Assembly: GCA_030765065.1 (NCBI GenBank)
Contig: CM060990.1
Location: forward strand, 456,094,321 to 456,158,320
DNA length: 64,000 nt
Source of the DNA: Deroplatys truncata
Lineage: Eukaryota > Arthropoda > Insecta > Mantodea > Mantidae
Direction: 5' to 3'
The notes below the pieces were generated by a model. That model worked only from the letters and a program-made list of their open reading frames with translations, was not told where the DNA came from and did no database searches. Numbering within the stretch: the stretch's first letter is position 1; every line of letters starts with the position of its first letter. A program made the translations under genes and the position numbers. Of the stretch, positions 62,505 through 64,000 are shown piece by piece.

Positions 62505-62512
62505 GTAATGAA

Positions 62513-63356
62513 CAGGGCCCGGATTCTGATTACCTAAAGTTGTTTTAAAAATGTCGTATAAATGACTAAAATTTAAAGAAATTGTATAATCAGTATTGCA
62601 CAAATGATCTACGTAAATATGGTATTTGTTTAATTTATTAAAATTAGTGTGCGGAAGGTTATAAATTAATTTGTACAGGAGTATAACTGCTATACGATAA
62701 GGAAATGTACGTACAAAGTTATGGGATGGGTAATAAAATTAATTAAATATATATATATAATTATTTATTCCATGTTCCTACGAACCAATTGCATTTTATC
62801 TTTTGAGTTCTTAGTTGATAATAAATCCATAGCGAATGAGGAGGACTTCAATGACACAAGGACAAGGACAATTTAGCAACCTGACTGTATGCATTCATTA
62901 AATCAAAAAAGGGAAAACTAACCTATCTCATCTCTAGTTTGCGACATGAATCCATAATTGCAATGATACATGCTCCCCTGACATTAGCGACCCCTCCACC
63001 CTCCAGTAACTCTTTCCTAACTAATCATTAAATAGGAATGCGAGTAAAGGATGGACAGAGTTGAACAGTGAAATTTCGGATGTTTTAAAGCTAGACTTAT
63101 CTGAAATGCAAATGATATACAACTCTTTGTACACTCAAAGTAAATGCAAGGAAATTACTAAGTAAAGACGCAGAGGTCGAGAAAATGAGAAAATAGTGAC
63201 GTTAAATCGAATAAAATACTAAAAAATGAAAATTGCATAAAATAACCAAAAATTACCAAATAAATATGCATTTCATAATTTTGGAGGCACGATCAGAATT
63301 AATGTGGACATTAGCAATTCCTATCTTGCTATTCTATCACCAGAATCTGGGCCATG
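62513..63356 (+). mobile_element. Non-autonomous terminal-inverted-repeat element, copy 2
   Basis: The left end is CAGGGCCCGGATTCTGAT (62,513). The right end on the minus strand is CATGGCCCAGATTCTGGTGA (to 63,356). The ends agree at 14 of the first 16 bases. Flanking GTAATGAA occurs perfectly on both sides (62,505-62,512 and 63,357-63,364), an 8-bp target duplication as made by hAT or P-type transposases; the CA-G start favours hAT. The 844-bp interior is AT-rich, has no transposase frame and aligns with 33,048-33,990. The family is not one I can name. Confidence 0.85.
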
Positions 63357-63364
63357 GTAATGAA

Positions 63365-63845
63365 TGTGAGGAATAAAAGGATTATATGTACATATTTTTT
63401 TTCAGAGGGAACTAAGAGAGTAAGGTCCATTACAGCTATCAGGGATTCTCTTATATTGCAAGCTATGTGGTGAGGAAACGGAAAATGCGCAACGTAAAGT
63501 TTTGTGCCGTCTTTACCTGGCACTGAGAATGGAGGTTTTCTCGACACGACTGGGGGAGAATTTGTGTAGGTGGCGCCTAGATAGTTCCACCCTCCCCATC
63601 AAGGACTCTTATCCTGCTGCGCCATTTTATTTATCCTTCTTTGTTGTACGAACTGACTCCAGTGGTGGATCCAAAGCAAGTATAAGTCCTGTAGCTTTTC
63701 CATGTGTGTTTACTCAGGGTTTAGTCTCTAGACATCGCTTTCTACAACGTTTTTGGTAATTATTGTTACGTACTTTGAGATTTCCTTGTGGTTACCGGGA
63801 AAAATGCGAGCCAGTTTGGGAATTGAAAAGTTTTACTGGCATGTT
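63365..63845. other. No gene recognised
   Basis: Short frames at 63,329-63,759 on both strands show no motif. Confidence 0.4.
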
Positions 63846-63915
63846 GCCATGATAACTCGGTTAGAGCAATCGGACGGAAGCCAGAAGTTGCGTGGTTCAA
63901 ATCTCGGCTATGGCA
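63846..63915 (+). other. tRNA-like sequence (SINE head or tRNA pseudogene)
   Basis: The first five bases, GCCAT, pair with ATGGC at the end, as in an acceptor stem. ACTCGGTTAGAGC is a D arm shortened in its loop, and GGTTCAAATC is a good box B. The anticodon and T stems pair poorly, so a functional tRNA is unlikely. The following 80 bases to the window edge could be a SINE body. Confidence 0.55.
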
Positions 63916-64000
63916 TTGAGCTCTTCAATCTGATTCTACATTTCCAACACAATTATTAATTGTTCGGAATGACTTTGGTTATATCCCCGTTACGTAATTT

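Noticed and set aside
1-64000. CRISPR array, operon, phage or bacterial defence system
   Set aside because: No regularly spaced direct repeats, no prokaryotic gene density and no ribosome-binding layout; the window is eukaryotic repeat-rich DNA.

Overview
The window looks like gene-poor, AT-rich intergenic (or very long intronic) DNA from an arthropod, most probably an insect with a large, repeat-rich genome. The reasons are the A/T background, the lack of any long intact reading frame, the many tRNA-headed SINE-like copies, degenerate LINEs of the jockey/I type, a fossil DUF4817-type transposase (a group I know mainly from insects), hAT and mariner DNA transposons, and a Ty3/Gypsy LTR element. 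I found no host gene, rRNA, functional tRNA gene or CRISPR array that I can support. Almost every recognisable coding trace belongs to a decayed mobile element.

Layout. 1-9,650: AT-rich DNA with purine and CT/CA microsatellites, the 3' end of a LINE on the minus strand (3,154-3,801) and a second LINE carboxyl end on the plus strand (about 7,690-8,041). 9,655-12,582: a hAT transposon of the ZMYM1-like/DUF4371 kind on the minus strand, with CAGTG-type ends and an 8-bp target duplication matching at 7 of 8 bases. 13,916-14,202 and 17,543-17,821: two inverted copies of one tRNA-derived SINE, each with a 13-bp target duplication. 18,740-20,474: a second, unrelated hAT-like transposase fossil. 25,336-26,329: a heavily eroded DUF4817-type transposase readable in pieces to its last residue. 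27,582-29,790: a jockey-like LINE on the minus strand with an AATAAA signal and A tail.

31,285-31,930: another tRNA-headed SINE and a LINE 3' tail. 33,048-33,990 and 62,513-63,356: two copies of a non-autonomous terminal-inverted-repeat element of 0.84-0.94 kb; the second has a perfect 8-bp target duplication. 37-40 kb: several tRNA-like heads. 44,431-50,157: a gag-only Ty3/Gypsy-like LTR element with two 530-bp LTRs, a polypurine tract, a primer-site candidate and an ATAT target duplication. 51,795-52,870: a separate Ty3/Gypsy pol fossil. 55,316-56,444: a mariner (DD34D) element with both ends. 57,044-57,467: a Tc1/mariner-like MITE candidate. 60,600-61,452: a LINE end with a (CTG)n tail.

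Nothing here forms an operon or pathway. The biology is layered insertion and decay. The most useful items are the new-looking non-autonomous family at 33 and 62.5 kb, the SINE pair, the gag-only LTR element, and the set of LINE ends with different microsatellite tails. All family names come from motif recognition by eye, without database searches.
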